The translations under genes and the position numbers were made by a program. From the NCBI GenBank assembly GCA_028023455.1, contig JAQFVV010012396.1:7606085-7670084 (forward strand): 64,000 nucleotides of DNA, written 5' to 3'. Positions 37,242-50,285 of the stretch are shown here, one piece after another; position 1 is the first letter of the stretch, and each line of letters begins with the position of its first letter. Source of the DNA: Epiperipatus broadwayi (lineage: Eukaryota; Onychophora; Udeonychophora; Euonychophora; Peripatidae). The notes beneath the pieces are model-generated. The model did not search any database. It saw only the letters and a program-made list of their open reading frames with translations, and was not told where the DNA came from.

Positions 37242-37469
37242 TGAAAGACCTCTTCAGCAAATCCTTTAAAAAAAACAAGAAAAGAGAAAGCAAACTCTAT
37301 AGCATAAAATTTAAGCAGCTTTTTTTATTTTATTTTATTCTTTAACTATGTTTTTACTATTAGCTGGCTTGGCTTTGAGATATCTGAAAGAAAAATTATA
37401 TGCTTATTGAAAAATAAAATCATGTTTAGGTCAGCCTGAATTTGAAATTAGGCCATTACATATATATAT
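37240..37469. other. Short segment between two TA tracts
   Basis: It starts GGTGAAAGACC and ends GGCCATTACA before the next TA run. No gene. Confidence 0.4.
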
Positions 37470-38161
<692 letters not shown>

Positions 38162-38214
38162 CTCTGCATTTTAACACATTATCATCCTAATCTAGCTCTT
38201 TAAATCATCATTAC

Positions 38215-39075
38215 TTCAGGTTTATCCTATAGTAAATATAGGAAATTTGAACACAGACTTTCAAGCACCCTTCATCTATCCACATTATCTCATATCACTG
38301 ATACACATGACCACACACATGTAGAAAAGATAAGTAATCACCAATATACATATTTTGTGGTGAACCAGCACTCATCAGAATTTAAATGGATAAGATTATA
38401 TAGATGAGGGGTCAGAGTAAATTTTGATCAATATGGCAAGGCAATAATATTAGCATCAGTATGGGATTTGGGTTTTCCACCATCAGACTTTCAAGCTCTG
38501 TTCAGCCATCCACTCCATTTTATACAACTGATATACATGACCACATACATATAAAAATGATAAATGATTTCCAATATATGTATTTTGTACTGAATGAGTA
38601 TTCATCATTTTAGTCTGGATCATTATCTATCACACATATTAGTATAATCAGTGCTCAGTTTATATTAAGATAGCAAATCTTCAAACTTTAATGGGCAGGC
38701 TTCAATGTTCTCCAATCTCCAACTCTTCAGCCACTCATATCATTGAAAATCTGATGATTACATGTTTAAAGCCATTGTTTGCTAATTTTGTTATCATACT
38801 TGTGTTGATCATAATTCAATCTGACCCCTCATATGTAGGGCCCTTTAAATAAAGGGCAGAATACAGCTGAATCTGTAATATTTAAATACAAATATAGTAT
38901 ATATACTTAAGCTAGATGTAATTAGAGAGGATTTAAACCCAAAACTTTCAAGCTCCATTTAGTCATGCACTCCATCCTATACAACTGATATACATGACCA
39001 CATATATGTGAAAAAGATAACTGATCTTCAACAGATGTATTTCGTGCTGAAACTGCCTTTGTCATACTTTACTAT
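38215..39075 (-). repeat. Family C interspersed repeat, about two tandem units, minus strand
   Basis: Read on the minus strand, a ~480-bp unit repeats. It contains TTCAGCAC followed by a TA-rich or ATACATATATTG stretch, then (G/A)ATCATTTATC, CACATGTATGTGGTCATGT, TATCAGTTGTATAAGATGG, GGCTGAATGGAGCTTGAAAG and GTTCAAATCCC. A linker then carries TTTGAAGATTTGCTATCTT. Three core segments are present, at about 39060-38920, 38610-38460 and 38390-38230, with unequal linkers. GTTCAAATCCC resembles a pol III B box, so a SINE origin is possible. Related copies lie at 41.7, 46.5-47.1 and 56.9 kb. Confidence 0.75.
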
Positions 39076-40957
39076 TGTAAAAGAATTGTATTTCTGCAAT
39101 ATTTTGAGTAAATATATTTTACTGGCGTTTTATTTTTTAAAAAATAACGTTTATATTATTAGTCTTTCATGTTGATTATAAAATAATTAGGATTTCATTT
39201 ATTCTCAAAATTATTGTGTTAGTTTATTTTCATATAAGTGAGTATCTAGATTTTCATACGTAATTATAACACAGTCAAATATATATTTATATTTTTCCTA
39301 ATTATTATTAACAATAGAACCTCCATATATCATCATAGGTGTGTAAATGTTTAATTAAGTAAAATATCTTTTAAATTTGTCTTGAAAAAAATTTTAGATT
39401 TAAACTTTTTTTTTCTTTTCCTGTTTTTTTTTTTTTTTTTGCAAAACCATCATCAGATTCGCAATAGAATTAAATATTTAGACGTATAATATTTCATGAT
39501 CGATGAATCAAAATATAATTAATAAAATCTTTTCTTAAAAACCAATGTATTCTTTTTTAAAGTCCTTTAAAATCCACAAAAAAAAAAAGATGTAATTGTC
39601 AGGGTAATCATTCCTTTGGTATTAAGGACTACATTAACATCAAATAATTAATAAATCAGGTAAAATGAATAATAAGTCAATAGAAACCCAATGTCTCGCT
39701 AATTATTTAATTAATGCAGTTCTTCAAGAAATCTTACTAATGAAAGAGATTTTCCCTTTTTATTCTATTGCCCATTTAGCAAGCCTGTAAAATACCAGCG
39801 ATTAATTACTGTTTTTTTTTTATTAATAATTTTTGAAAACAATGTTTTCTTTTTAAAAAACTACCAAGCATATATATATATGTACTTCGTATTTCTCAAT
39901 AGCTTGCTTTCCGTTTGAAAAAGTAATTATTATAAATAACAATAAATTTTATTTATTAATATTTTTAAAAATACAATTAATATGATTCTCAGAAATATTT
40001 ATATTTTTTTAATTAGTAAAGTTTATCATTATTATTTCTGATTATAAAACAAATTAATATATTGATTTGAGTGTGTGATTATGTCTGTTTTTATTCAAAA
40101 CTCGTGTATGCATTTATAACTCTTTCATTGATGGTTAAGATCAAGAATGTAATTTAATATTTTAAGAACTATTATTTACATTCATCTGCAACAATTTTTG
40201 CGAGTTGATTATTTAAAAAAAAAATTGATTGAATAGCTTACTACGGATTTTTTATTTTATTATTTTTCTAAATCTTAATACAAAAACCATTTTGATCATA
40301 TTGTTACACTGTACAGTATATATATATGTCAAAAAGAACAGATCTCGTGAAGAATCAGTGATCACCAGACTTGACAATTATTAGAAAAAGAGAAATTTGA
40401 GTGTTTTTTTTTTTTAATTTTTGCTATACTTTTTTGTAATAGATGATTCGCTGAATTAATTGCTTGCCAAAAAGCTCTACGCTTAATTAAAGTATAAAAA
40501 AAAATTCAAATAATACATTATCAGATTTGAACTTATGAAGTAGGAATGGCAGAGAGTGCCCTATCACTTTTCCATAAACTGTAATATCTATCTATATATC
40601 TAATTTTCAAAGTTTTTTTTTTTTTATCAATACATTTCTCATATCAATTCCAACCTATCAGAACCATATACCAGCATAGAAAAGCAAACTACCCTTTTTT
40701 ACTATGCATGTATTTTACAAATAATCTTTTTTTTTTGTCAGGTTAGCTAAAGACATCAAAGCACCTAACTCTCCAAATTTATGCTGATGTCTTGATATTC
40801 CACTACTACATCACTTTCACATATTCTTCATTATACCACTCTCAAGCAAAGTGGGAACTGGTTATGTGTGTATGTTTAAGATATTTAACACATTGAAAGT
40901 AATTTAGGTTTACTAAAATAAATATTAAATTATACATTGCTATAAAGTCTTTATATA
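39076..40957. other. AT-rich sequence without recognisable gene
   Basis: Homopolymer T runs (about 39405-39440, 39810-39820, 40612-40625), short TA runs (39871-39883, 40317-40329), and no gene. Confidence 0.4.
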
Positions 40958-41729
40958 TATCATCATCATCATCAACAACAACCATTATCAATCCACTACA
41001 GGATGAAGGTCTCTCCAAGTTTAATCCATCTTCTCCGATCTTTAGCTTCTCTTTTCCACAACACCCCTGCACATTTTCTTATTTCATCCATCCATCTCAC
41101 ATGTGGTCTCTTTCTGGGTCTTTTACAATCTCTTGGAATCCAGTTTAAAATTTCAATTGTCCATCTATTATCATTTCTTCTAGCAATATGTCCAGCCCAA
41201 CTCCATTTCAATCTTTTAATTTTTTCAATAAGATCAGTAACACCTGTTTGTTGTCTTACCCATACATTGTGTTTTCGATCTCTTCTTGTTACTCCCAACA
41301 TTCATCTCTCCATACTCCTTTGAGTGGTCTGAAGTCTCTGTATTGCTCTTCTATTAAATGTCCAAGTCTCAGATCCATAAGTAAGAACTGTTAAAACACA
41401 TTTGTTAAAAACCATTCTTTTCAAACACATAGGCATATTTCCTTTTAGTATCAAGTTATTTCTACCAAAAGCACTCCAACCAAGCTTAATTATATGATTA
41501 ATTTCCTCCATTATGTTTCCATCTGTATTAATAATCTGACCTAGGTATTTGTAACTGTTAACTTCTTCTAATTCTTCATAATCAATCTTTATTTTCATAT
41601 TTTGAGCAAATCGATTAAACATTACTTTAGTCTTTTTAACATTTATCTTTAGTCCTACTTTTCTACTTTCATCTGCTAACTCCTGCAACATTTCCTGCAG
41701 CTCTGAAGCATTATTTGCAAAAAACTATA
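40958..41729 (-). pseudogene. RTE-clade LINE, 3' end of reverse transcriptase ORF, 5'-truncated
   Basis: The minus-strand frame from about 41729 to the TAG near 41000 encodes the C-terminal part of an RTE reverse transcriptase. It starts just after the catalytic palm (FANNASELQEM), then has GLKINVKKTKVM, EEVNSYKYLGQII, LTYGSETWTF, RRDRKHNVWVRQQTG and LKWSWAGHIARR, all RTE landmarks. A TGA at 41302-41304 (after RSMER) interrupts the frame without a shift. The 3' UTR is very short and ends in a GATGATGATGAT tail at about 40958, the typical RTE ending. The endonuclease and catalytic YADD are missing, so it is dead on arrival. Confidence 0.9.
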
Positions 41730-41734
41730 TATAT

Positions 41735-41864
41735 ATGATTGAAGCCTGTCCATTAAAGTTTGAAGATTTACTGTATTAATATAAACTGAGCACTGATTAT
41801 ATATGTGTGTGAGAGATGATTTGGACCAACTGATGAAGGCTAATTCAGCACAATATATATATAT
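41735..41864 (+). repeat. Family C repeat, left half of an interrupted copy
   Basis: It contains TTGAAGCCTGTCCATTAAAG, TTTGAAGATTTACTGTATT, GAGCACTGATTATAT and CTAATTCAGCACA, then (AT)n. These match the uninterrupted copy at about 46808-46947 in order. The other half resumes at about 46455, after the 41865-46448 insertion. Confidence 0.8.
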
Positions 41865-44800
41865 TGTGCCCTTGTCTGTAGATCATAGGTAGGGTAGAAA
41901 GGTTAATTATGAAAAAAATTTTAAATTTTAAGTTATATTTAAGTGATGTAAAAGTAATAATAGATTTGTAATACAATTTTAAGCTAAAATACCTAACAGA
42001 TAACAGTATAATAAAGTATTTTAAAAAGTAAACAGTTAAATAAAGTTTTAATATCATTGCTTATGGTTGTGAAAGCTGGCCATACAAAATAACGCAGCTA
42101 TAGACAGTTAAAATTATAGTAATGATTAGAATATAATATTTTCAGAATTAATAGTTTAAATAAATGAAAGATAATATTATAATTAGTCAAAATTAATAGG
42201 GTATAATTTTTATTAATAAACTTCGGGATGGTGAGAATTATATTTAGTCCTATAAGTTTCAATTTATTTTTCAAAAATTAGAAAATACATTAGTTTTGGT
42301 AATTTAAACCGAGACATAAATAAAAGATTAATTTTGTAAAGTGAATAGACACGTGATCGTATATTACATGCTTTCACGCACACACACACTTGGTAAATAA
42401 TAATAAAGTTTGTGAATTTAAAACTAGATATAATTGTCATCTATCATAAAAATTAAAGTTAAAAATATTATAGATTGTCTTAATAATTATTTTAAAGATC
42501 AAATGATAATTTTATCAAACTATGATTAACTTTAATAATATTAAGTTAAAGTAATATTCCAGACATTACGTCATAAATATTTATTTAAAAAGTACAATTT
42601 ATCATCCAAAATAGAATGACTAATATTGTTCGCGCTAAAAACAAATATTGACCAATCAACGGATTTAAATTGGCAAGAAAAAAAATCTAAGATAGACAGA
42701 AGCGGGAGATGGAATGTGAAAGTTGAAGAGGAAGGTAACCTTTTGAATTGCTTGTAACATCGAAGCTGAAAAAAGTAATATAAATTTATAAATTAATAAT
42801 TATTCTAAAGTTAGTCTTGAATAGATAAAATAATTTTGTATCCAGAAAGATGATTTGCTAATTTCTACGTGATCTTACCAGTGGATTTAATCAAATTTAA
42901 CCATTCAGCCTACAATAAAATGGAAATACCAAGAATAATAATTGAAATAATTATTGAAAGAAAAATGAGTGAAAATTGTATAAGTTTTGTGTTATTTGTG
43001 CTCAACCAGAAATTAAATCCTATAACTTGGAAAAATACAAAGGAAAAGCTGTGTGAAAATATAAGAAAGCAACTATTTGCTATCGAGAGAATCTTATGAC
43101 GAACATTTGTTTTATAAGTATTTTAAAACTAAGTCATATTTCTCAATGGAAAAATTATAATATATTTCTCGAGTATATAGTAAAATAGTGATAAAGAAAA
43201 ATGTGTTATATTAAAGGAAACATTATAAAAAAAAAAAATATAGTTTTAAAAATTTAAAATAGAAGAAAAGGCATAGTCCTGCATAAAGTGCTATATGAAT
43301 TTACTAAGAGGAACTTGGATTTTTATCTTATCATAGAAAAAAGGAAAATATATTGAATGGAAAGAATATTATTTTAAACAGATATAATTAATCACTAAAA
43401 TGAGGAAAATGGATCCATGGAAAATAAAGAAAAATTTATTGAATTTTTAAAATAAAAGTACAAGATGCATCGAGGAAAACCAAGCGTGGGGGGAAAAAGC
43501 TAGCAGACTATGTAAAGGAGATCTCAAGAATAAGTGGAAAAAGATGAAGAAAATTAAGGATCATCGTCCAAGAAGAATTAATAAACAGAATTAAAAGTTT
43601 AAATTAGAACATTAAGTGACTGAAGAAAATAAAATATAATTTTTTATTTTAGCTTTGCAATGAACGATTTTCCAAGCGAGTCCAACAAAGCTGTATCGTA
43701 AATATAGTTTTAATTATTTTTTTTATTGTATTTAAAGTATAAAATTTGAATTAGCTTAGGGAAACATATAAACATAAATTTTATAATAATTATATTTAAA
43801 TATACGAGCTAATGGAATGAGAGAAATATTAGTATAAATAAAAATGTGTGTATGGAAAATTTTAAATACCTACTAGAAGTCCTGGAATGGAGAAGTTTAC
43901 AAATACGATCCAGAGGATAGAGATCGTTGGTAATTTTAATATTATTGGTAATATGTAATGTATTTTTTTTATAGGTCATTTATTAATGAATGAAGTATGA
44001 AAGATGTTAAAAGTTATAAGTACACATTTATCCAACATCAAACATATATTTAAGAGAGTAGTAAAATTTTAAAATGTGCATGCAATAAATAATCTAAAAA
44101 TGATTAATAATAAGTAGCATATTAATTATGTGATTCTTTTGAGTTTTATATTGAAAATATTCAAATAGTTTAGAACAGTAGAGATAGAAATATACGAGAA
44201 GTATAGTAAAGAATTTTCTTAAGAATAGCTGTATAGTTAAATAAAAATGAATTTTATTATTATTAGCAAGGTAGACAGAGAATTTGTCGATGTAATGAAG
44301 AGATGAATCTGAAGAAATCAATCAGATAGTGACTTGGGAGTACTGATGTCAAAGGAAACCAAGAGGATGTTTTATTAAACTATAAGGAATGAAATATGTG
44401 GATCATAATTATTTGTGTGACTTCAGTGTAGATAACTTCGCCCTATAACTGAGCACATATATTCTGGACAGTGTTTTTACATACCTTTGAAACTTTCTGA
44501 TGTGATGAAGCTGAAGAAATAGCTTTAGCATCCTTCCAATACTAGAGGCAGATAGACAGATAAAAGTCACTCCTCTATGGCGTCCTTAAATTCACTGTGC
44601 CATGATTGTCAAAGTTTTATAAAGGATAATATCTTGTTTATTTTGATCCAACGCATCTATATCTTCGCTATCTTGATTTCATGAAAATACATCGTCAGGG
44701 AGATAATTTTATAGAAATGATACATAAGATAGAAAGGAAGTTAGATAGTAGTTATGTAAGAATAGTTATTTACTAGAGTAAAGTAGAATGGTATAAGTCC

Positions 44801-46448
44801 AAAGTGAAAGTATAAGTATTATAAAAGATGAAGAATCATATGATATAATTTTAAAACCAATTGCTAAACTGATATAATTTTAAAGGAAAAACCTTAGAAT
44901 TAAGTTTTAAAACAATAATAAGATTTTAAAATATTGTACGTGAGATTTAGTAAAAGAGATTGCATGTTTATTTGGAAAATGAGTTAAAGAAATGTATAAC
45001 AAAAATGTGTATTTGTACATAGTGTGTTGATAATGTTAATTGTTATATAAAGTTAAGGATGGGATCAAAATTTTATCAGTAATTATATTATGATTGATAA
45101 TAAAAGGAACATGAAAATATCATAAGGATTAAATTCTGTAGGATTCCATATTAACAAGAATATAAGTATAATTTTGTAATTTTGTATAATTTTACATAAA
45201 AGTAAAGATCTTATAGAAATATAATTTTGAAATTATAAGGACATAATGTCAATAGAAAAGTTTAATGGATAGAAATTTTTTTTTTTGTATTCAGCTAAGC
45301 TCAAAACATGTATCCAATAATAATAATATTGTAAAATACTTTTGTAATTATTAATGGTAAAAGGGTAAAATAAAATTCGATAATAATAATGTTAAGACAT
45401 CAACGGGTATAAATAAAAGTTTGTGATAAGTAAATAGGGATATCCGCTGTAAATAATGTACAAAGTGTTATTTGTTATAATGTTAATAAAATGTTATAAA
45501 ATTTTATTAGTAAGCTTTGTGTCTTGGTTGTTGTTTTTCCTACACATGAAATGCATGAAATCACAACGCACGTTTATAATTAAACATGTTTATGATTTTG
45601 CACAGGATAATAAACATTAGAAATTTTAATAATTTATTTTGTTTTATTTACATAATAAAATGAAAGAAGTATAAGTAGAATAGGTATTGGTCATGGGTTA
45701 ATTGCCACAATATTTAAGTAAAATATATGCGAACGTTACCACATAACTTTTGAGTGTCAGATTAATAAATGTTACCACGAAAATATTTAATACATCTAGA
45801 AAGAAAAGAAGATTATATTATTTTATTATTGTCATTGTTCTTATTAATTAGTTATTCGTTACGTAGTGAACTATGACATAAAATTCCCTTATCATAGTTT
45901 ACTATGGCAATATGAAATCAGTTTTAATTACAATTTATGAACCTGAGATTTAATTATTTATTTACTTATTGATTTATCTATTTGATTTGATATGATTTGA
46001 TTAATTTAACTCTATTTTATTTAATTAATTTATTTTATGTGAGCTAGATTTTGTTTTAAAAATATTAAGATATGATAAAAGTTTTAAAAGTCGTAGGAAT
46101 GCTATTAGTCAATTATGTAGGATAGTGTTCTTATGCCATTGGGATAGTATCTCAATGATCTCTCGTCTTGTTCCTTTGTCATTGCTCCAGGTCTCATGGG
46201 AATAATAAAAGATGTTTATGTTGATTCATTTCACAGACATAACTGTGTTTATAAAGTTCTGAGCTAGTGATTATTTTATTTAAATTATAATAATATATTT
46301 GATAGACTGAGTTAGATAACCCGGAATTATTATTAATGTTAATTATTATTGACCGGAAATAAATAAGTAAAGAAAATCCGGAATAGTTAGTATATTCTTG
46401 GCATGTTGTTGGCATGTTGTTATTATTATGGAGCGGGGGAAGGTTACA
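41865..46448. mobile_element. Large non-coding mobile element A3 (4.58 kb) inserted in family C
   Basis: It begins TGTGCCC after (AT)n and ends GGTTACA before (AT)n. It splits a family C repeat exactly inside that repeat's TA tract, so both ends are fixed by comparison with the intact neighbour. Near the right end (46121-46147) is the complement of the ATGGCATAAGAACACTATC motif of A1. I find no terminal direct repeat, no open frame above about 76 residues and no protein similarity. Coding-looking frames at 42869-43099 and 44094-44321 have no recognisable motif. It may be a solo LTR of unusual length or a new kind of non-autonomous element. Confidence 0.7.
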
Positions 46449-46454
46449 ATATAT

Positions 46455-47110
46455 ATATATATGAGATCATTTATTTATTTCACATGTATGTGATCATGTG
46501 TAGCAATTACATAAGAGGTAGTAAATAGCTAAAGGGAGCTGGAAAATGTGTGTCAAATTTCCTATAATTACATATAAAGTTCAGTATATACAATATGCTT
46601 GTATTTAAATATTACAGATTCAGCCTGAATTCTGCCCAGCCCTTTTCTCTGTAATTAAATTGATATATTAAGGTACTACATATGAGTGGTCAGAATGATA
46701 CAAGGTCAACATATATATGACAACAATATTGGCATAAACAAGGGCTTTGAGCATTCCATCATCAGATTTTTAACAATATGGATAGCTGAAGAGTTTGAGG
46801 GTAGAGAAGATTGAAGTCTGTCCATTAAAATTTGAAGATTTGCTATCTTGATAATAACTGAGCTCTGATTATATATATATATATATATATATATGGGGGG
46901 GGGATAAACTGGACCAATTGGTGAACACTGGTTCAGCACTATATATATATATTGGAGATCATTTATCTATTTTACATGTATGTGGTCATGGTATCAGTTA
47001 TATAAGAGAAAATGGATAGCTGAGGGGAGCTAGAAAGTCTGTATTCTGGAAAGTCTGTGTTTAAATCCCCTTTAATTACATCTAAAGTTCAGTATATAAA
47101 ATATGCTTGT
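46455..47110 (+). repeat. Family C repeat: right half of interrupted unit plus an intact tandem unit
   Basis: GAGATCATTTAT starts the resumed unit at about 46461. The next unit's equivalent, GGAGATCATTTATC, is at about 46952, a ~490-bp period. The second unit is uninterrupted: TTGAAGTCTGTCCATTAAAA, GAGCTCTGATTATAT, (TA)n, a run of G, GGACCAATTGG, GGTTCAGCAC, (TA)n, GGAGATCATTTATC, CACATGTATG-like, GAAAGTCTGTGTTTAAATCC. It is the empty-site comparison for the A3 insertion. Confidence 0.8.
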
Positions 47111-47142
47111 ATTTAAATATATATAAATGATATACTTTGCAG

Positions 47143-47310
47143 GTTCATCCATATATGATTTTTAAATTATTATACTGACATTTCAGCTTGGTTACAGAAG
47201 TCATTAACTAACTGATAAATAGAATACTTTAAAGGTAGTTGTAGAATAATTGTTATGTAACCAAGCCAAATTATCATAATATTAATTATAAAAATTATAC
47301 AAGGATGAAC
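47143..47310. repeat. Small hairpin MITE-like element (168 bp)
   Basis: Arms of about 55 bp are inverted: GTTCATCC...GCTTGGTTACA on the left and TGTAACCAAGCC...GGATGAAC on the right, with moderate divergence in the AT-rich middle of the arms. No open frame. It lies just after the family C array. Confidence 0.7.
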
Positions 47311-48431
47311 TTAAAAAAAAGCATGCATAGTGAGAGGAGACAATTGTGTTAGTGTGTGGAGTTGAGATGTTAGTTGCACTGACCAATAAAACAAAAACTC
47401 CCGAAAATATACATCACAATGCAATGATTGTTCACTCTTCCACAAAATGTTAAATGTGATAAAAAGATTCCAACTTATGTGAAATACATATGATGGAGAA
47501 ATAATAAAGATTCAGATGTTCTAACTCTCTAGAACATCTGATGATTAAAATGCATTCATAGTAAAAAAGTTTATCTTTTTACACAGATTGAGAATTATGC
47601 CATGGTGGAGTTAAGCTGAGGGAATAATTAATTATTACACAATTGTAATTTGTTTATGCATATTAATTACTATAGTTGGCAACATCCATAAAATTTAAAT
47701 TAAATTAAATAGGTATAATTATGAATATTTTAATTTAGAAAGAAATTGAAATTATTATCTTAACTAACTGAAAAGTGCTGGTTCAGCATGGAATCTATCT
47801 TGGTGGTTATTTATCTTTCACAAATTTTTATTCACATGTTTCGCAAATATGTGACGGAGTGGTATTTAATATTAAATATATTATGTATTTACACAATCTA
47901 AAACCTCACTAGTTAATTTCTAGATAAAAGAATGAGTTTTCTCATTTAGAAGCTACCCGTGGATTGTGTAAAAAGTATGAAATTTTTTTATTTCTTGTCA
48001 TTGCATTATCAGATTTATCAAAACGTCTTCAGAACAAGAAGAATTTTCCATGCCATTAGAGTAATTATTTTCATAGCCTTCATTTACGCCACTTCTGTTT
48101 TAGTTTTTTTTTTTTACACTATGATCTTATGTTATTTAAGAAAATCAAATAAGGGACAGAATTCTAGTTTCTTCTGAGATATCTTAAGCTACTTGGAGCC
48201 TGGTTATATTGCTTACATCCTTCATATAAAAAAATAATTATTGAATCATCTAAAATTATTATAAACTTGCAATAGAATTATACTATTTTATTATTTCATT
48301 TATTTTTCTTTGTCATTATTTAATTATTTAAAATTATCGCTTACATATATACATAAACTATACTACAAAGGCACAAACATTAGAAGCACAAGTGGACTAG
48401 AATTCATATAAATAAAAAGTGATAACAACAT
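47311..48431. other. Gene-free stretch with a family C scrap and a small hairpin
   Basis: A near-perfect hairpin CAGATGTTCTA...TAGAACATCTG is at about 47514-47541. A family C scrap (GTGCTGGTTCAGCAT, then ATTTATCTTTCACA) is at about 47775-47823. A 72-residue frame at 47959-48177 has a basic segment (RTRRIFHAIR) before a hydrophobic stretch that could span a membrane, but no family match, so I do not call it a gene. Confidence 0.35.
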
Positions 48432-49080
48432 TGTGGAATGGCAAGAGCTTATGCCCCAACAAGGTTTTATTGTGATAAAAAAGTAGAGACTTTTTATATA
48501 TTCAAAAGGTTTTTGATTACACCAAACATCATTTTAAAATTTTCATAGGAAACTTTAATGCTAGAATTGGTAAACAATCAAAAAATGTGTTATGGGTGTA
48601 ATTTGGTTATGGTGATAGAAATGATAAAGAGCATAGATTTGTGGAGTTTGCAGAAAAAGTAATCTTTTATATGACAAATTCTTATTTTGGGAAACATGCT
48701 AAACAGAAATGAACATGGGAGCATCAAATGAAATTAGAACTAAATTGGGTTATAATTTAATTAACAAAAAATATCTATTTTAAGACTGTAATAATCTTAA
48801 TAAATTCAATAGAGGAAGTGATCATCAATTAGCAAGATGTAAGATATATCTTAATACAAAACTAGAAGGCAAAAATTAATAAACAGTTCAATGAATTTAA
48901 ATTAAAACTTGCAAATCATTTTCAAATGTTAACGGATTTTGAACATGAGATTTGAACAAAATAAATAATCAGATAACTGATACATTTTTAAAAACTACAA
49001 AATTAGCTGGTACAAAAAAGCAGCAATTGATTAATAAAATTTCTATTGAGACAAAACAATTTATTTAAAAAAAAGTATAA
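48432..49080 (+). pseudogene. RTE-clade LINE endonuclease region, decayed
   Basis: In shifting frames the sequence reads as an apurinic-type endonuclease of an RTE element: IGNFNARIGKQ (48545-48577; relatives have GDFNA), FGYGDRNDKEHRFVEFAEK, TNSYFGKHAKQK(stop)TWEHQ, and FNRGSDHQLARCKIYLNTKL with the SDH catalytic motif. The linker towards the RT domain follows (EFKLKLANHFQMLTDFEHEI). Several stops and shifts are present and no reverse transcriptase follows. It is a different, older fragment than the one at 41 kb and lies in the opposite orientation. Confidence 0.8.
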
Positions 49081-49195
49081 AAATATATAAAAATGATGCA
49101 TTAAAAATTATTGAACATCTAAAATTTTGTAAAGTGAAAACATAAAGAGGACCCTCATAGATAAGCATATGAAATTTCTAGTGACTGTTGTCTTG

Positions 49196-49465
49196 GGCAG
49201 AATAGTTCAATTGGTTAAAGCATTATTTTAAAATTCATTCTTCATGAATCTAAAGATTCAGGTTTGATTTTCATGTTAAGATTGTCATTGGTCAATCCAG
49301 CAGCTCTGAAGAAGAGAGACGAATAATAAAATTCAAACAATGTAATACCTTTAATATTAGATTATGGAAATAATCCAACATATAATTCCCAAATAAAATG
49401 CCATCATTACAAATCTTTAGACAAATACAAAGCTTTAAAATGTTTTTGAATATTTTAAGTGATAT
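49196..49465 (+). repeat. tRNA-headed SINE (family D), copy 2
   Basis: The head GGCAGAATAGTTCAATTGG carries a degenerate A box, and GGTTTGATTTTC a degenerate B box. CTGAAGAAGAGAGACGAAT and ATGGAAATAATCCAACATAT follow in the same order as in the copy at 15600-15953. It follows the RTE relic on the same strand by about 115 bp. RTE-type machinery often mobilises SINEs, but that pairing here is inference only. Confidence 0.7.
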
Positions 49466-50184
49466 ATGCTCTGAATCATGGATCAGCAATCTGTGGTTTA
49501 TAAGGCATGTAAAACTCTTTGATTCCAAGCTTGTGGGTTTTTTTTTATTATGATGATATAAAAGTATTTTTTATTTTTACTTGTAATTTGAAAATATTTT
49601 CATGACTCTAATGGAGCCTGTTGCATTTTGATTTAGTCTTATTGTAATAAAATAATAATCATTAATAATATTTAAATAATAAAAATTTGTGAAGTAATCA
49701 GATTGTAAAACTTTATGTTTTTTTAAGAGAATCAAAATGAATGTTCATTAATAGTCATAACCATTCAGAAATCCATATTTTGCTTCATTCTATTTTTTTA
49801 TCTATGTTGATTCTTAATATTTTTTTCATTAAGATATTTATAAAAAAAAGGTTTTCATATTAAAACATTACTGACCCCTATTTTTCCACCTTTAATAAAA
49901 AAGCAAGAACTAATTGCATATTAATCTGCCTTTAAGAAATATTTGGAAGGTTTATTCAGTAAATAGAATCTTGAAGGTACAGCAGTTTCAGAACTTGACA
50001 TTATAAAAGAAATTTTCATAAACATTTTAAGAAGTTGCATTTAAGAGCAATATTGAGACTTTTTTTATTTATTTATCATAAGTAACAATTTGTATGAATT
50101 GGAATGAATAGTATTCTAGAAGAGACATTATTAGAAAGAAATAAGGTAGAACCATTTTTATAGCTTTACTTACTACTAAGCCAA
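49466..50184. other. AT-rich sequence without recognisable gene
   Basis: No supportable feature. Confidence 0.4.
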
Positions 50185-50285
50185 TAAACATCACATGATC
50201 ACCATTTCTTATGCTTGCTTGTAACTGTTGTTCAAACAGGCAAAATTCACTATATATATTGCCACACATAGTGAAACAGTAAGAT
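50185..50285 (-). repeat. Family E repeat, copy on minus strand
   Basis: On the minus strand: TGTGTGGCAATATATATAGT, GAATTTTGCCTGTTTGAAC, then ATGGTGATCATGTGATGTTT. The first two blocks match 52890-52918 and the last matches the complement of CATCACATGACCACCAT at 53071. It is a small dispersed repeat of unknown class. Confidence 0.5.

Noticed and set aside
41003-41394. Plus-strand frames of 106 and 68 residues at the RTE locus, plus the 40842-41072 minus frame
   Set aside because: Antisense or out-of-frame shadows of the RTE reverse transcriptase.
47959-48177. 72-residue frame with a possible membrane segment
   Set aside because: It could be a first exon of a membrane protein, but there is no family match, no clear splice donor, and hydrophobic frames arise easily in T-rich DNA.
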